Shown piece by piece: positions 26,682 to 35,857 of a DNA stretch of 58,213 nt (positions are counted from its first letter, which is position 1; every line of letters starts with the position of its first letter). Location: the NCBI GenBank assembly GCA_007695295.1, contig REEB01000066.1:1-58213 (forward strand), read 5' to 3'. The position numbers and the translations under genes are program-made. The DNA is from Puniceicoccaceae bacterium. Lineage in GTDB: Bacteria > Verrucomicrobiota > Verrucomicrobiia > Opitutales > Opitutaceae. Below the pieces are notes generated by a model. It made no database searches and was not told the DNA's origin. It was given only the letters and a program-made list of their open reading frames with translations.

Positions 26682-27512
26682 TCAGGACTTGTTGAAAGTG
26701 ATGGCTTTGAAGGCCTTGATCTGATCGCGGATGGCCACCTCCACCGGCAGGCGTTCCATGCTGGAAGCGCCATAAAAGCCATCGATGCCCTTGGTGTTTT
26801 GGAGCACGAAGGCGGCATCCTCGGGCATGGCCACGGGACCTCCGTGGCACAGCACGATGACATCGCTGCGGACCGAACGGGCGGCTTCCGCGATTTCCAT
26901 GACCTTGGCCGGGGCGTCTTTGAGGGAGATGCCCGTCTGAGCGCCGATGGTGCCGCTGGTGGTGAGCCCGAGGTGCGCGACGACAATGTCGGCGCCCGCT
27001 TCGGCCATGGCGGCGGCTTCCGTGGAGTTGAAGGCGTACGGGGTGGTGAGGAGGTCGAGGGCGGCGGCTTCCCGAATCATGTCCACCTCATGCTGGAAGC
27101 CCATCCCCGTCTCCTCGAGATTGGCGCGAAACTGGCCGTCGCAGAGACCGACGGTGGGAAAGTTCTGCACCCCGGCAAAGCCCAAGTCCTTCAACTGGCG
27201 GAGAAAGCGGGGCATGGAACGAAACGGGTCGCTGGCGCAGACCCCGGCGAGAACGGGAGTCTGATCGACCACCGTGAGAACCTCCGCCGCCATCTCAACG
27301 ACGACGGCATTGGCATCGCCGTACGGCATGAGCCCCGCGAGGGAGCCGCGCCCGGCCATGCGGTAGCGCCCGCTGTTGTAAATTACGATGAGATCGATAC
27401 CGCCGGCTTCCTCGCTTTTGGCGCTGATGCCGGTGCCGGCCCCGCCTCCGATGATGGGGATGCCCCGGGCGATTTTATCGCGGAACGACTTGAGAATGGA
27501 TGCGCGTGTCAT
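26682..27512 (-). CDS. Phosphoenolpyruvate hydrolase-like TIM-barrel protein
   Basis: 276 residues from ATG 27512 ([17 protein letters not shown]). Motifs [39 protein letters not shown] and [13 protein letters not shown] are those of the PEP-hydrolase-like family (PF09370), related to the PEP mutase/isocitrate-lyase barrels. Members are typically encoded next to, or fused with, Tm-1-like proteins, as here (stop of the Tm-1-like gene is 19 bp upstream). The biochemical role of the pair is not established. C-C bond cleavage or hydrolysis of a phospho- or oxo-acid is a reasonable guess from the fold. Confidence 0.9.
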   Translation of the reverse strand: MTRASILKSFRDKIARGIPIIGGGAGTGISAKSEEAGGIDLIVIYNSGRYRMAGRGSLAGLMPYGDANAVVVEMAAEVLTVVDQTPVLAGVCASDPFRSMPRFLRQLKDLGFAGVQNFPTVGLCDGQFRANLEETGMGFQHEVDMIREAAALDLLTTPYAFNSTEAAAMAEAGADIVVAHLGLTTSGTIGAQTGISLKDAPAKVMEIAEAARSVRSDVIVLCHGGPVAMPEDAAFVLQNTKGIDGFYGASSMERLPVEVAIRDQIKAFKAITFNKS

Positions 27513-27531
27513 GGTGGTGGGAAAGGGGTGG

Positions 27532-28764
27532 TCAGGATTTGGTCTGATTGAGCAGCTCGAGAAACCGCTCGATGGCGGCCTTGGCGAAGGCCGGATCATT
27601 GATGTTGGCGTCAACTTCCCAGACCGGGATGCGGGGATCGAGGCCGTTGCGCAATGTATCGACGAACACTTGGTCGGTCTCCCAATCGCAGAAAGGCTGG
27701 CCTTCGCCATCGAGAATGGAAACGCCCCGTTTGGGCAGGATCACGCCTACGGGACCTTTGGCGGCATTGAGCTTGGCGGCGAAGGCGGTGGCCATGGCGC
27801 GGTTTTCCTCGGCATTGGTCCGCATAAGGGTGACGGCCGGATTCCACTCCTTGAGAAGACGACCGCGGTAGCGCTCCGGGACGGTGTTGGCCCCGCCGAA
27901 ATTCACCATGTCGATGCAGCCATTCGACACCAAGTGGGGCACGCCCCGGCGGCCGGGTGCGGAGAGCCGTTCGGGACCTGCGTCGAAAACGCCGCCCGCG
28001 ACTTGGTCGGCCCATTCCGTGGTGGTGAGGTCGAGGACACCGTCGATCCGGCCGCTGTCGACGAGCGCTTCCATGGTGCGTCCGCCGATGCCGGTGGCAT
28101 GGAAGACGAGGACCTCGTATCCCTTGGCCTCGAGGGCTTCGCGGCAGGCGTTCACGCACTCGGTGGTGTTGCCGAACATGGAGGCGGCGATGACGGGTCG
28201 ATTTCTCGGTGGCGCTTCGGTGGCGGCTTTAACCATCCCGCAGAGGGCGCCGGCGGCTTGGTCGAGGACGCCGCGCAGAATCGAGTTCAAGCCCGCAACA
28301 TCGACGATGGACGGAATCAGGACAATATCCTTGATGCCAAGGTAGGGTTCGACCTGGCCGGAAGCGGCCGTGGAGATGCAGATTTTGGGCAGGCCAAAAG
28401 GGAGGGCCCGAAGTCCGGCCGTGATCACGGAGGTGCCTCCGGTGCCTCCCATGCCGATGGCGCCGGAAATAGCGTCCTCCTGGGCAAGGCGGGTCAAGAC
28501 GAGGGGGAGCGCTTCGGCCATGGCGCGCATGGCTTCGCCGCGGTCTTTCGATTGCCGCAATGCCTCCAGAGACGAGCCCGCTTCGGCGAGAATGGCATCG
28601 GCCTCGAGGTCGACGTGAAATTGGTCGGTGGTGCCGAGGATGCCGGTGTTGAGCGTAAGAACGGAGGGGTGGTTCTCCAAAAGTCGTTTCCGGAGGTAGG
28701 CGTATTCCGCGCCTTTGGTGTCAAAGGCGCCGATGAGGCAGATGGGGCGGTCAGGACGGGGCAT
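27532..28764 (-). CDS. Tm-1-like ATP-binding protein (UPF0261)
   Basis: 410 residues, full length for the UPF0261/Tm-1-like family. An N-terminal nucleotide-binding-type region starts [20 protein letters not shown]. Conserved Gly-rich segments [20 protein letters not shown] and [17 protein letters not shown] precede the C-terminal domain ([19 protein letters not shown]). The plant homologue Tm-1 binds a viral replicase, but the bacterial role is unknown. It is the first gene of a five-gene minus-strand operon with tight spacing (3-19 bp), in a metabolic context with the PEP-hydrolase-like protein. Confidence 0.92.
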   Translation of the reverse strand: MPRPDRPICLIGAFDTKGAEYAYLRKRLLENHPSVLTLNTGILGTTDQFHVDLEADAILAEAGSSLEALRQSKDRGEAMRAMAEALPLVLTRLAQEDAISGAIGMGGTGGTSVITAGLRALPFGLPKICISTAASGQVEPYLGIKDIVLIPSIVDVAGLNSILRGVLDQAAGALCGMVKAATEAPPRNRPVIAASMFGNTTECVNACREALEAKGYEVLVFHATGIGGRTMEALVDSGRIDGVLDLTTTEWADQVAGGVFDAGPERLSAPGRRGVPHLVSNGCIDMVNFGGANTVPERYRGRLLKEWNPAVTLMRTNAEENRAMATAFAAKLNAAKGPVGVILPKRGVSILDGEGQPFCDWETDQVFVDTLRNGLDPRIPVWEVDANINDPAFAKAAIERFLELLNQTKS

Positions 28765-28887
28765 GGATGATGGGATTAGGGGTTCATTTATGGAACGGGT
28801 GTAACCTCGGGCCTGACAAGCATTGATTTGCCGGCCTCATCCTGAAAGAGAAGTGAATCGGGCGCGCTCCGCCGGTGGAAGCGATCG

Positions 28888-28920
28888 AAAAAAAACGCGC
28901 GTGCCGGTAGCACGCGCGTC
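28888..28920 (-). terminator. Rho-independent terminator after malate dehydrogenase
   Basis: On the minus strand ACGCGCGTGC, a TACCG loop and GCACGCGCGT are followed directly by eight T residues. It is the strongest intrinsic terminator in the window, 32 bp after the mdh stop, and it separates mdh from the five-gene operon. Confidence 0.95.
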
Positions 28921-28951
28921 GGAATTCGGGCCAGGGGTGAGCAACCGCGGA

Positions 28952-29935
28952 TCAACCGAGGAGTTCGGCGACCATGGATTTTTCTTCCTTCAGCTCGTCT
29001 TCGGTGGCCTTGATCTTCTGCTGGCCGAAGTCGTCCTGCTGCCAGCCTTCGAGGATGGACCACTTGGCGCCGTCGCTGCGGATCGGATACGAGAAGATGA
29101 GGCCCTTTTCGATGCCGTAGGCGCCATCGGAGCAGACGGCGACGCTGAAGCAGTCATCGGCCGGGGTGGGGGAGGTGAGGTGCTTGACGGTGTCGATGGC
29201 GGCGTTGGCGGCGGAGGCGGCGGAGGAGGCGCCGCGGGCCTTGATGATGGCGGCGCCGCGCTGTTGGACGGTGGGGATAAACGCGTCCTTGAACCAGGCG
29301 TGGTCGGTGATGACCTCCGGCACAGGTTTTCCGCCGATTTTGGCGTTGTTGAAATCCGGATACATGGTGGAGGAGTGGTTCCCCCAGATGGCCATCTGGC
29401 GGACCTGGTCGACGGCGACGCCGGCCTTGAGGGCGAGCTGGGTCTTGGCGCGGTTCTCGTCGAGCTTGGTCATGGCGAACCAGCGCTCCGCGGGGATGTC
29501 GCGGGCATTGTTCATTGCGATAAGGCAATTGGTGTTGCAGGGATTGCCGACGACGAGGATGCGGACATCGGAGGCGGCGTTGGCCTGAAGGGCCTTGCCC
29601 TGGCCGGTGAAAATCTTGCCGTTGATGCCGAGCAAATCCTTGCGCTCCATGCCGGCCTTGCGGGGGACGCTGCCGACGAGCAGGGCCCAATTGACCCCGC
29701 GGAAGCCTTCGTTGAGATCCGTGGTGGGGACGATGTCCTTGAGGAGCGGAAAAGCGCAGTCCTGCAGCTCCATGACGACGCCCTGGAGGGCGGGCAGGGC
29801 GGGCTCGATCTCAAGGAGGCGGAGCACGACGGGCTGGTCGGGCCCGAAGACTTCCCCTGAAGCGATGCGGAAGAGGAGCGCATATCCGATATTTCCGGCG
29901 GCGCCGGTGACGGCTACGTGTAATGGTGCTTTCAT
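28952..29935 (-). CDS. mdh: Malate dehydrogenase
   Basis: 327 residues from ATG 29935 ([20 protein letters not shown]). The NAD-binding motif GAAGNIG (11-17), the acidic LLEIEPAL (40-47), the substrate arginines in [14 protein letters not shown], Asp159 in TKLDENRA and the catalytic His187 in [12 protein letters not shown] identify the cytosolic-type MDH of about 327 residues. It interconverts malate and oxaloacetate in the TCA cycle. The longer open frame upstream of 29935 lacks protein-like composition. The gene has its own terminator and is 125 bp from DAHP synthase, so it is probably monocistronic. Confidence 0.97.
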   Translation of the reverse strand: MKAPLHVAVTGAAGNIGYALLFRIASGEVFGPDQPVVLRLLEIEPALPALQGVVMELQDCAFPLLKDIVPTTDLNEGFRGVNWALLVGSVPRKAGMERKDLLGINGKIFTGQGKALQANAASDVRILVVGNPCNTNCLIAMNNARDIPAERWFAMTKLDENRAKTQLALKAGVAVDQVRQMAIWGNHSSTMYPDFNNAKIGGKPVPEVITDHAWFKDAFIPTVQQRGAAIIKARGASSAASAANAAIDTVKHLTSPTPADDCFSVAVCSDGAYGIEKGLIFSYPIRSDGAKWSILEGWQQDDFGQQKIKATEDELKEEKSMVAELLG

Positions 29936-30060
29936 CGTAAAGTGGAGATTAGTCGAAAGGGTTCGGGCGGGGCACGCAGAAAAGGGGATTTTATAAGCGG
30001 AAATTGTCCCGGCAACCCGTGCGGGAGGGGAGGGAGGGCCTGTTCGGGCCGCGCCTGGGG

Positions 30061-31116
30061 TCAGGCGAATCGGGGGGCGAGGCGGTGGTGGGCGTCGCGG
30101 ACCAATTGCTCCGTCGTGGTCCAGTCGATACAGGGGTCGGTGATGGAGACACCGTGGCGGAGGCGGGATTTGGGCTGCGGAAAGGGCTGATTGCCGGCCT
30201 CGAGGTTGCTTTCGACCATGGCGCCGATGATGGAGCGGTTGCCGGCCTCGATCTGGGAGAGGACGGCGTCGAGGACCTCGGGCTGGCGTTCCGGCTGTTT
30301 GTTGCAGTTGTCGTGGCTGCAATCGATCATGATGGCGCGGGGCAGGCCGGCCTTGTCGAGGAGGGCTTCGGTCTGGGCGACGGTGGCGTCGTCGTAATTG
30401 GGGCGGCCGCCGCCGCCGCGGAGCACGAGGTGGCAGTTGGGGTTGCCGCGGGTGGAGACGGCGGAGGCATGGCCGTCGCGGTTGATGCCGAGAAACGTTT
30501 GGGGCTGGCTGGCGGCGCGGATGGCGTTGATGGCGATGGGGATGCTTCCGTTGGTGCCGTTTTTGAAGCCGAGCGGCATGGAGAGGCCGGAGGCCATCTG
30601 CCGGTGGGTTTGGGATTCGGCGGTGCGGGCGCCGATGGCGGACCAGCAGATGAGGTCGGCGATGTACTGGGGGGTGATGGGATCGAGCAGCTCGGTGGCG
30701 GTGGGCAAGCCGAGGTCGAGGACGTCGCGGAGGAATTTGCGTGCCGTGAGGAGGCCTTGGTGGATGTCGCCGGAGCCATCGAGGAGCGGATCCATGATGA
30801 GGCCCTTCCAGCCGACGGAGGTGCGGGGTTTCTCGAAGTAGACCCGCATGACGAGGAAGAGGCGGTCCTCGACCTCGCGGGCGAGGGCGGCGAGGCGGCG
30901 GGCATAGTCGAGGCCGGCCTCGACGTCATGGATGGAGCAGGGGCCGAGGACGAGGGCGAGGCGCTGGTCGTCGCCGAAGATGATCCGGTGGATGGCGTGG
31001 CGGGTCCGCGTGACGGTCTCGGCCTGCTCGGTGGATTTGGGGAGGTCGCGCTGCAGGCGGGAGGGCGCCGGCAGGGTGCGGGTGGCGGAGACATTGATGT
31101 CGGAGGTGGGCAGCAC
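30061..31116 (-). CDS. aroG: 3-deoxy-7-phosphoheptulonate synthase (class I, AroF/G/H type)
   Basis: 351 residues, the usual size for class I DAHP synthase, which condenses PEP and erythrose 4-phosphate in the first shikimate step. Metal and substrate motifs are GPCSIHD with Cys60, [29 protein letters not shown] and DPCIDW. The start is a GTG at 31116: an in-frame TAA lies four codons upstream and no ATG fits the family N-terminus. The paralogue type (Phe-, Tyr- or Trp-sensitive) cannot be decided. It is flanked by mdh downstream and the RIC gene upstream without tight coupling. Confidence 0.95.
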   Translation of the reverse strand: MLPTSDINVSATRTLPAPSRLQRDLPKSTEQAETVTRTRHAIHRIIFGDDQRLALVLGPCSIHDVEAGLDYARRLAALAREVEDRLFLVMRVYFEKPRTSVGWKGLIMDPLLDGSGDIHQGLLTARKFLRDVLDLGLPTATELLDPITPQYIADLICWSAIGARTAESQTHRQMASGLSMPLGFKNGTNGSIPIAINAIRAASQPQTFLGINRDGHASAVSTRGNPNCHLVLRGGGGRPNYDDATVAQTEALLDKAGLPRAIMIDCSHDNCNKQPERQPEVLDAVLSQIEAGNRSIIGAMVESNLEAGNQPFPQPKSRLRHGVSITDPCIDWTTTEQLVRDAHHRLAPRFA

Positions 31117-31228
31117 GGCGGCGCTTTATCAGGCGGCGGAGCGGCGGGGGCAATGCCTTTTTGGGGCCGTCGGCGGTTGCGGGTATCGGGGTCCGTGCTC
31201 TGGGTGAGGATCGCAGGGGTTGTGGCGA

Positions 31229-31264
31229 GGAATAAGAGCCGCCCCGGGTGCAGGCCGGGACGGC
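31229..31264 (-). terminator. Probable terminator after the RIC (scdA) gene
   Basis: On the minus strand GCCGTCCCGG and CCGGGGCGGC form a 10-bp stem (one G-U pair) around the loop CCTGCAC, followed by TCTTATT. The tail is only moderately U-rich. It begins 12 bp after the stop codon. Confidence 0.55.
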
Positions 31265-31275
31265 CGTGCGCGGGC

Positions 31276-31998
31276 TCAGGAGGCCAATTCCCGGGCCCGG
31301 GGGAAGAGGACGTTGTTCTCGAGGTGGATGTGCTGGTGGGTATCGGACTCGAGGTCGGCGAGACCGGCGAAGAGGGCGCGGTAGGTGTTGCAGGCGTCGG
31401 CGGGCGGCTGGAATCCGTGCGTCAGCTCGCGCAGGCGTGCGAGGGCGGCGTTGGCGCTCTCATGGTCCTCGATCATGCAGGCGATGGGGGCGTCGAGGTT
31501 CGGTCCGGGACTTCCTTCTGCGGCCAGGCCGGAAATCGCAGGGAAGAGAATCTCCTCCTCCTTGAGGGCGTGCTGGGCGAGTTCCTGGGCCATGGCGGTG
31601 TAAACTCGGCAGACCTCGACCAATGCCGGCGTATGTCCGCCGTGGACTTGGGCGACACGCTCCGCCATGGCGTGGATGCGCGGTAGTTCGCGGCGGAGAA
31701 AACCATGGTGGTGCTCGACGATGTAGGTCGCCAGACGATCGAGGGGGAGTTCGGCGGGGTTTGCGGCGGGCGGCGGGCTGCCGGCGGCTTCCCGGGAGAG
31801 TGCCTCCAGCATGGCCTCAAGGTCGACCCCCTTGCGGACACAGGCCTCGCGGAGGGTCAGCTTGCCTTGGCAGCAGAAACCGATGTCAAAGGCCTGGAAG
31901 ACCCGGCTGAAATTGGGCTGGCCGGCGACGATCTCCCCAACGGACTGGTCGGCCAGCGGTGTTCCGGGAGCGGATGGAGTGGGTGGTTCGTGTGGCAT
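31276..31998 (-). CDS. scdA: Iron-sulfur cluster repair di-iron protein (ScdA/YtfE/RIC)
   Basis: 240 residues from ATG 31998 (two more if the ATG at 32004 is used). An N-terminal ScdA_N (DUF542) domain, DQSVGEIVAGQPNFSRVFQA, is followed by the GFCCQGKLT cysteine pair and a hemerythrin-like domain. The latter supplies histidine and glutamate ligands in EYHxH-like segments: VEHHHGFLRRE, QHALKEEEILFP, IEDHESAN and DTHQHIHLENNVLFP. The protein repairs Fe-S clusters after nitric oxide or oxidative damage. A perfect FNR-type box with an exactly placed -10 predicts transcription starting at about 32000, which favours ATG 31998 as a nearly leaderless start. Monocistronic, with a terminator downstream. 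Confidence 0.93.
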   Translation of the reverse strand: MPHEPPTPSAPGTPLADQSVGEIVAGQPNFSRVFQAFDIGFCCQGKLTLREACVRKGVDLEAMLEALSREAAGSPPPAANPAELPLDRLATYIVEHHHGFLRRELPRIHAMAERVAQVHGGHTPALVEVCRVYTAMAQELAQHALKEEEILFPAISGLAAEGSPGPNLDAPIACMIEDHESANAALARLRELTHGFQPPADACNTYRALFAGLADLESDTHQHIHLENNVLFPRARELAS

Positions 31999-32006
31999 AC
32001 GCATCC

Positions 32007-32048
32007 AGCTTAGCCGAAAGAAGCGCCCGGTGGCTTGATTCAGATCAA
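32007..32048 (-). promoter_or_regulatory. FNR/DNR-type box and -10 element of scdA
   Basis: TTGAT-N4-ATCAA (32035-32048) is a perfect FNR/DNR consensus. On the minus strand TAAGCT (32012-32007, matching TANNNT) follows after exactly 22 bp, the geometry of a class II FNR promoter with the box centred at -41.5. The predicted +1 is 32000. This fits oxygen- or NO-responsive control of an Fe-S repair gene. The box could also act on the divergent MOSC gene. Confidence 0.75.
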
Positions 32049-32218
32049 AGGACCGAGCCTTTCCTGCCTTCGGGGGCGGCGGGAGGGCGTGGGGCTGACC
32101 TGGCTATGCCGTGCCCGCGGCACCGCGGCGATGAATCATCCGCCAGGGATTGACCCGCCGCTTCCTTCCGGTGATGGATGCCACCGCTCCGAATCATGCG
32201 TTCTCCCTCGGCTCATTC

Positions 32219-32926
32219 ATGACCCCACCGCCCACCATCGCCGCCACCGTGCGGGCCGTTCTCACCGGCAAAGCCGTGGCTTACACGCGGCCCGGCTCCC
32301 GCAGCGCGATCGCCAAGACCGTTCGCCCGGAGCCGGTTTACTGCCACGCCACCGGTCTGGAAGGAGATGAGCAGGGGGATCCGCGCGTTCACGGTGGTCC
32401 GGACAAGACGGTTCATTTATATCCACTGGACAACTACGAATGGTGGCGCGGGCAACTTGGCGGGCATCCGCGGCTGGAAGCGCCCGGGGCCTTCGGAGAA
32501 AACCTCACCGTCGAAGGCCTGACGGAGGCGGAGGTGTGCCTGGGGGACCGTTTCCGGATCGGGGGAGCGGTCCTGGAGGTGTCCCAGGGCCGGCAACCCT
32601 GCTGGAAGCTGAACGATCACTTTGGTGTGCCGGCGATGGCGAAGCTGATGCAGGAATCCCGCCGGACCGGCTGGTATTGCCGGGTGTTGGACGCGGGTTG
32701 GATTCGCGCGGGAGACGCCCTGGTGCTGGAGCAGCGACCCTTGCCGGAGTGGAATCTGGACCGGCTGATGCGGCTGATCTTCGATCGAAACGCGCCATGG
32801 GACGAAGTGCGGGCCGGCCTCGAGCTTCCGCTGCCCGAGAGCTGGGAGCGACTCCTGCGGGGTCGCCTGGAACGCCCGTCGGAGGAGGAATCCGCTCCCC
32901 GGCTCGAAGGACCACCGGCGGGTTGA
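32219..32926 (+). CDS. MOSC-domain protein (YiiM-like)
   Basis: 235 residues from ATG 32219 (MTPPPTIAATVRAVL); the frame is open from an ATG at 32150, but family members start at about this point. MOSC features are HGGPDKTVHLYP (58-69), GAFGENLTVEGL, GDRFRIGGAVLEVSQGRQPC with Cys128, and a C-terminal 3-alpha-type region. MOSC proteins are related to molybdenum-cofactor sulfurases; YiiM reduces N-hydroxylated bases with a molybdenum cofactor. It is divergent from scdA across a 220-bp region that holds the FNR box, and convergent with the rhamnosidase. Confidence 0.9.
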   Translation: MTPPPTIAATVRAVLTGKAVAYTRPGSRSAIAKTVRPEPVYCHATGLEGDEQGDPRVHGGPDKTVHLYPLDNYEWWRGQLGGHPRLEAPGAFGENLTVEGLTEAEVCLGDRFRIGGAVLEVSQGRQPCWKLNDHFGVPAMAKLMQESRRTGWYCRVLDAGWIRAGDALVLEQRPLPEWNLDRLMRLIFDRNAPWDEVRAGLELPLPESWERLLRGRLERPSEEESAPRLEGPPAG

Positions 32927-32975
32927 AGCCGGCGGTGCGGAACCGCCCTCGGCGGGCGGACCGGTGGGGGGCGGG

Positions 32976-35654
32976 TTACTTTGCGCGGAGGACCAGCCGG
33001 TAATTGCCGGAGCCGAACTCGATCTGCGGGGTGGCCTGCTTGCGCGAGATGCGGAGGCGCTTGTTGCCGGCTGAAGCGGAGGCGGTGTAGGGCGCGGGCA
33101 GGTGAAGCACGGCGCGGGTGTTGACCGGAATTTCGAGGGCCAGATTGAGGGAGTTCCCGGTTTTTTCCCAGCGCAGGGCGATGCGGCCGCAGGGGGATTC
33201 GAGGCTGCCCTCGGCCCAGGTGAGGCTGCCGCCGGGGCGGGGCCGGAAGTGAATGCGGCGGTAGCCGGGCACTTCGGGATCGAGGTTGATGCCGGCCACG
33301 GTGGTGTGGATCCACTCGCCGATGGCGCCGTAGGCGTAGTGGTTGAATGAATTCATCGAAGGCGTCTGGAAACCCTTCTCGATGGTCCAACCGTCCCAGC
33401 GTTCCCAGATGGTGGTGGCGCCTTGGGTGACGGGGAAGAGCCAGGAGGGGTAGGACTCCTGCTCGAGGAGGCGGTAGGCGACATCAAGATGGCCGTTTTC
33501 GCTCAGTACATCGTTGAGGTAAGGGGTGCCGACAAAGCCGGTGGCAAGGTGCCAGCCCCGCTTGCGGATGTGGCGGACGAGGGCTTCGGTGGCGACGGGC
33601 CGCATTTCCGGGGTGAGGAGGTCGAACTTGAGGGCCAGCACGTAAGCCGTCTGGGTGTTGGCGACCACTAGACCTTCGGGGGTGACGAAGCGGTGGCGGA
33701 AGGCGGCGGCGACGTCGGCGGAGAGTTTGCCATACCGCCGGGCGAGGCCGGATTTGCCGAGGGTATCCGCGATCCGCCCGAGGAGGCCAGCGCTGTAGGC
33801 GAAGAAGGCCGTGCCGATGAGGTCGGTGGGGGTCTCGGCATCAAGGGTGAGCCAGTCGCCGAAGCCGCCCCAGGGAGTGGTGTCGGGATGGCAGCGGATG
33901 AGGTTTTTGCTGGAAGACTCGAGAAAATCGACGTATCGGCGGAGGGAGTCGAAGTGGCGTTCAAGGATGCGGGTGTTGCCGTAGTGGCGGTAGATCGTCC
34001 AAGGGCAGATGACGACGGCATCCGACCAGGCCGGGCCGGAGTCGTTGCCTTTGGTTTCCCCCGGTTTGGTATGGGGGATGACGGCGGGGATGGCGCCGCT
34101 GTCCTGCTGGGCGTCGTCGAGGTTGAGCTGCCAGCGGGTGAAGAACCCCTCAATGTCACGGATGAAGGCGCCGGTGGCGATGAACATCTGGGCGTCGCCG
34201 GTCCAGCCGAGGCGTTCGTCGCGTTGGGGGCAGTCGGTGGGCACATCGAGGTAATTGCCGCGCTGGCCCCATTCGATGTTTTGGTAGAGGCGGTTGAGAA
34301 GCGGGTGGGAGCACTGGAAGGAACCGGTGGGCGGAATGTCCGAGTGCAGGACGATGGCTTCGATGGCTTCGGGCGGCGGCGGGTCCTCGCGGCTATCCTC
34401 GACGATCAGCTCGATGTATTGAAAGCCGTGAAAAGTGAAGCGAGGCTCGAAGGTTTCTTCGCCGTCGGTGGCAAAAGTGTAGCTGTCGGTCGCGCGGGCG
34501 GAGCGAAGGTTTTCGTAATAGGGGCGGCCATTGTCCTGGAGGCGTTCGGCGAAGCGCAGGCGGATGGTTTTGCCGGCGCGGTGTTTCATGGTCAGACGGA
34601 TGCTGCCGGTGATGTTCTGGCCGAGGTCGTAGACAAAACTCCGGTGGTTCCATCCGCCGAAAGCTTTGGCCGGGCCGACCGGGCGCAGCACCTCCTGGGG
34701 GCGGACGGCCGGGCCGATGCGGGGGATGAGGGTGGCGGTGACGGCCCCGGCGGGAAGGGCCGGAACCCATCCGTCGGAAGAGCCGCCGGCGCGGTCCCAA
34801 TCCGGCAGGGCGAGGCGGGCGTCCTGACTTTCGCCCATGAGAAAATCCGCTTCGAGGATGGGGCCGGTGCGCGTTTCCCAGGAAGGATCGGTGCCGACGA
34901 AGATGGTTTCGCCATTTTTCAGCCGGACCTCGAGCTGGGCGAGCAGCCGGGGCCGGTCGCCGTAGATTTGTCGTCCCTCGTTGGATACAAAACCGCAGTA
35001 CCAGCCGTCGCCGAGAATGACGCCGAGGCGGTTGTCCCCTTTCTTCAGGAGCCGGGTGACATCGTAGGTCGAGACCTGGACATGCTTGAGGTAGTTGGTC
35101 CAACCGGGGGAGAAAACTTCGTCGGAGATGCGGCTGCCATTGATGGAGGCATCGAAAACACCGAGGGCGGTGATGTAGAGCCGCGCCTCGGCGACGGCGG
35201 CGGGGAGGGTGAAACCCTTCCGGAAATAGGGCGCCGGAGCGGAGGTCCACTTGCCGCCGACCACCGCCGACTCGATCCAATCGGCGCTCCAGTCGCCGGC
35301 CGTAAGCAGGCCGAGCTCCCACCAGGCTGCTTCCGACCAGCCGGAAGGGCGGCCCCGGGCATCCCAGACCCGGGCCTTCCACCAGCAGCGCTGGCGGGAG
35401 TGCAGTTCGCGGCCCGCATAGGTGATCCCGTTGGAGGCGGCGTCCCCGACCTTGCCACTGTCCCAGAGATCGCCTTCCCCGCGCTTGAGAGCGGCGGGAT
35501 CGGTGCTGACGATCACTTGCCAGGCCGACTGCGCTTGGTCGCGTTGCCGGGACTGGAGCTTCCAGCGCAGGAGAGGGCGCGTTTCGCCGATCCCGAGAGG
35601 ATTGACGGCGGTTTCACAACGGAGGTCGGTGGGGGGGAGCAGGGATGAGGGCAT
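32976..35654 (-). CDS. Alpha-L-rhamnosidase (GH78)
   Basis: 892 residues with no signal peptide, so cytoplasmic. Architecture: an N-terminal Ig-like domain, the beta-sandwich domains (LYITALGVFDASINGSRIS, DVTRLLKKGDNRLGVILGDG), then the (alpha/alpha)6 catalytic domain with DVPTDCPQRDERLGWTGDAQ, which holds the general-acid region, and TIWERWDGWT with the second catalytic Glu. A C-terminal beta domain closes the protein. It releases L-rhamnose from oligosaccharides or glycosides that have already been imported. It diverges from the eight-gene sugar-oxidation operon across a 200-bp region containing two short palindromes, which suggests shared regulation. Confidence 0.95.
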   Translation of the reverse strand: MPSSLLPPTDLRCETAVNPLGIGETRPLLRWKLQSRQRDQAQSAWQVIVSTDPAALKRGEGDLWDSGKVGDAASNGITYAGRELHSRQRCWWKARVWDARGRPSGWSEAAWWELGLLTAGDWSADWIESAVVGGKWTSAPAPYFRKGFTLPAAVAEARLYITALGVFDASINGSRISDEVFSPGWTNYLKHVQVSTYDVTRLLKKGDNRLGVILGDGWYCGFVSNEGRQIYGDRPRLLAQLEVRLKNGETIFVGTDPSWETRTGPILEADFLMGESQDARLALPDWDRAGGSSDGWVPALPAGAVTATLIPRIGPAVRPQEVLRPVGPAKAFGGWNHRSFVYDLGQNITGSIRLTMKHRAGKTIRLRFAERLQDNGRPYYENLRSARATDSYTFATDGEETFEPRFTFHGFQYIELIVEDSREDPPPPEAIEAIVLHSDIPPTGSFQCSHPLLNRLYQNIEWGQRGNYLDVPTDCPQRDERLGWTGDAQMFIATGAFIRDIEGFFTRWQLNLDDAQQDSGAIPAVIPHTKPGETKGNDSGPAWSDAVVICPWTIYRHYGNTRILERHFDSLRRYVDFLESSSKNLIRCHPDTTPWGGFGDWLTLDAETPTDLIGTAFFAYSAGLLGRIADTLGKSGLARRYGKLSADVAAAFRHRFVTPEGLVVANTQTAYVLALKFDLLTPEMRPVATEALVRHIRKRGWHLATGFVGTPYLNDVLSENGHLDVAYRLLEQESYPSWLFPVTQGATTIWERWDGWTIEKGFQTPSMNSFNHYAYGAIGEWIHTTVAGINLDPEVPGYRRIHFRPRPGGSLTWAEGSLESPCGRIALRWEKTGNSLNLALEIPVNTRAVLHLPAPYTASASAGNKRLRISRKQATPQIEFGSGNYRLVLRAK

Positions 35655-35683
35655 GATTTTGCAGAGCTAGGGGAGAGAGGGAG

Positions 35684-35694
35684 GACACTGTGTC
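35684..35694. promoter_or_regulatory. Palindrome upstream of the rhamnosidase gene
   Basis: GACACTGTGTC is a perfect palindrome with a central T, 30 bp upstream of the rhamnosidase ATG. It is a candidate operator in the divergent promoter region. No regulator gene is adjacent, so this rests on symmetry alone. Confidence 0.3.
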
Positions 35695-35730
35695 AGAGCC
35701 GGCCGCAGGTAAAGCACGACCGTGATGGAA

Positions 35731-35741
35731 ATGAAATTCAT
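35731..35741. promoter_or_regulatory. Palindrome in the divergent sugar-operon promoter region
   Basis: ATGAAATTCAT is a perfect palindrome around a central A, located 31 bp upstream of the proposed -35 element of the plus-strand operon. It is a candidate activator or repressor site. Confidence 0.3.
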
Positions 35742-35771
35742 CCGACGACTGGTGGAATACGGATATGGGCA

Positions 35772-35799
35772 TTGACCCGGATTGGTCCCGATTTAGCCT
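35772..35799 (+). promoter_or_regulatory. Sigma-70-like promoter of the sugar-oxidation operon
   Basis: TTGACC (35772-35777) and TAGCCT (35794-35799) are separated by 16 bp. The predicted start near 35806 gives a leader of about 52 nt to the ATG at 35858 and lies downstream of the longer open-frame start at 35765, which supports the 35858 start. Confidence 0.5.
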
Positions 35800-35857
35800 A
35801 GCCCGTTTCCGGAGCCGTTGGCTCCGGATGCAAGAACTCGAACCCCGGCTTTCCCCC

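Noticed and set aside
29936-30322. 129-codon upstream extension of malate dehydrogenase
   Set aside because: Composition is not protein-like (Pro/Arg/Gln-rich), and family members start at [14 protein letters not shown].
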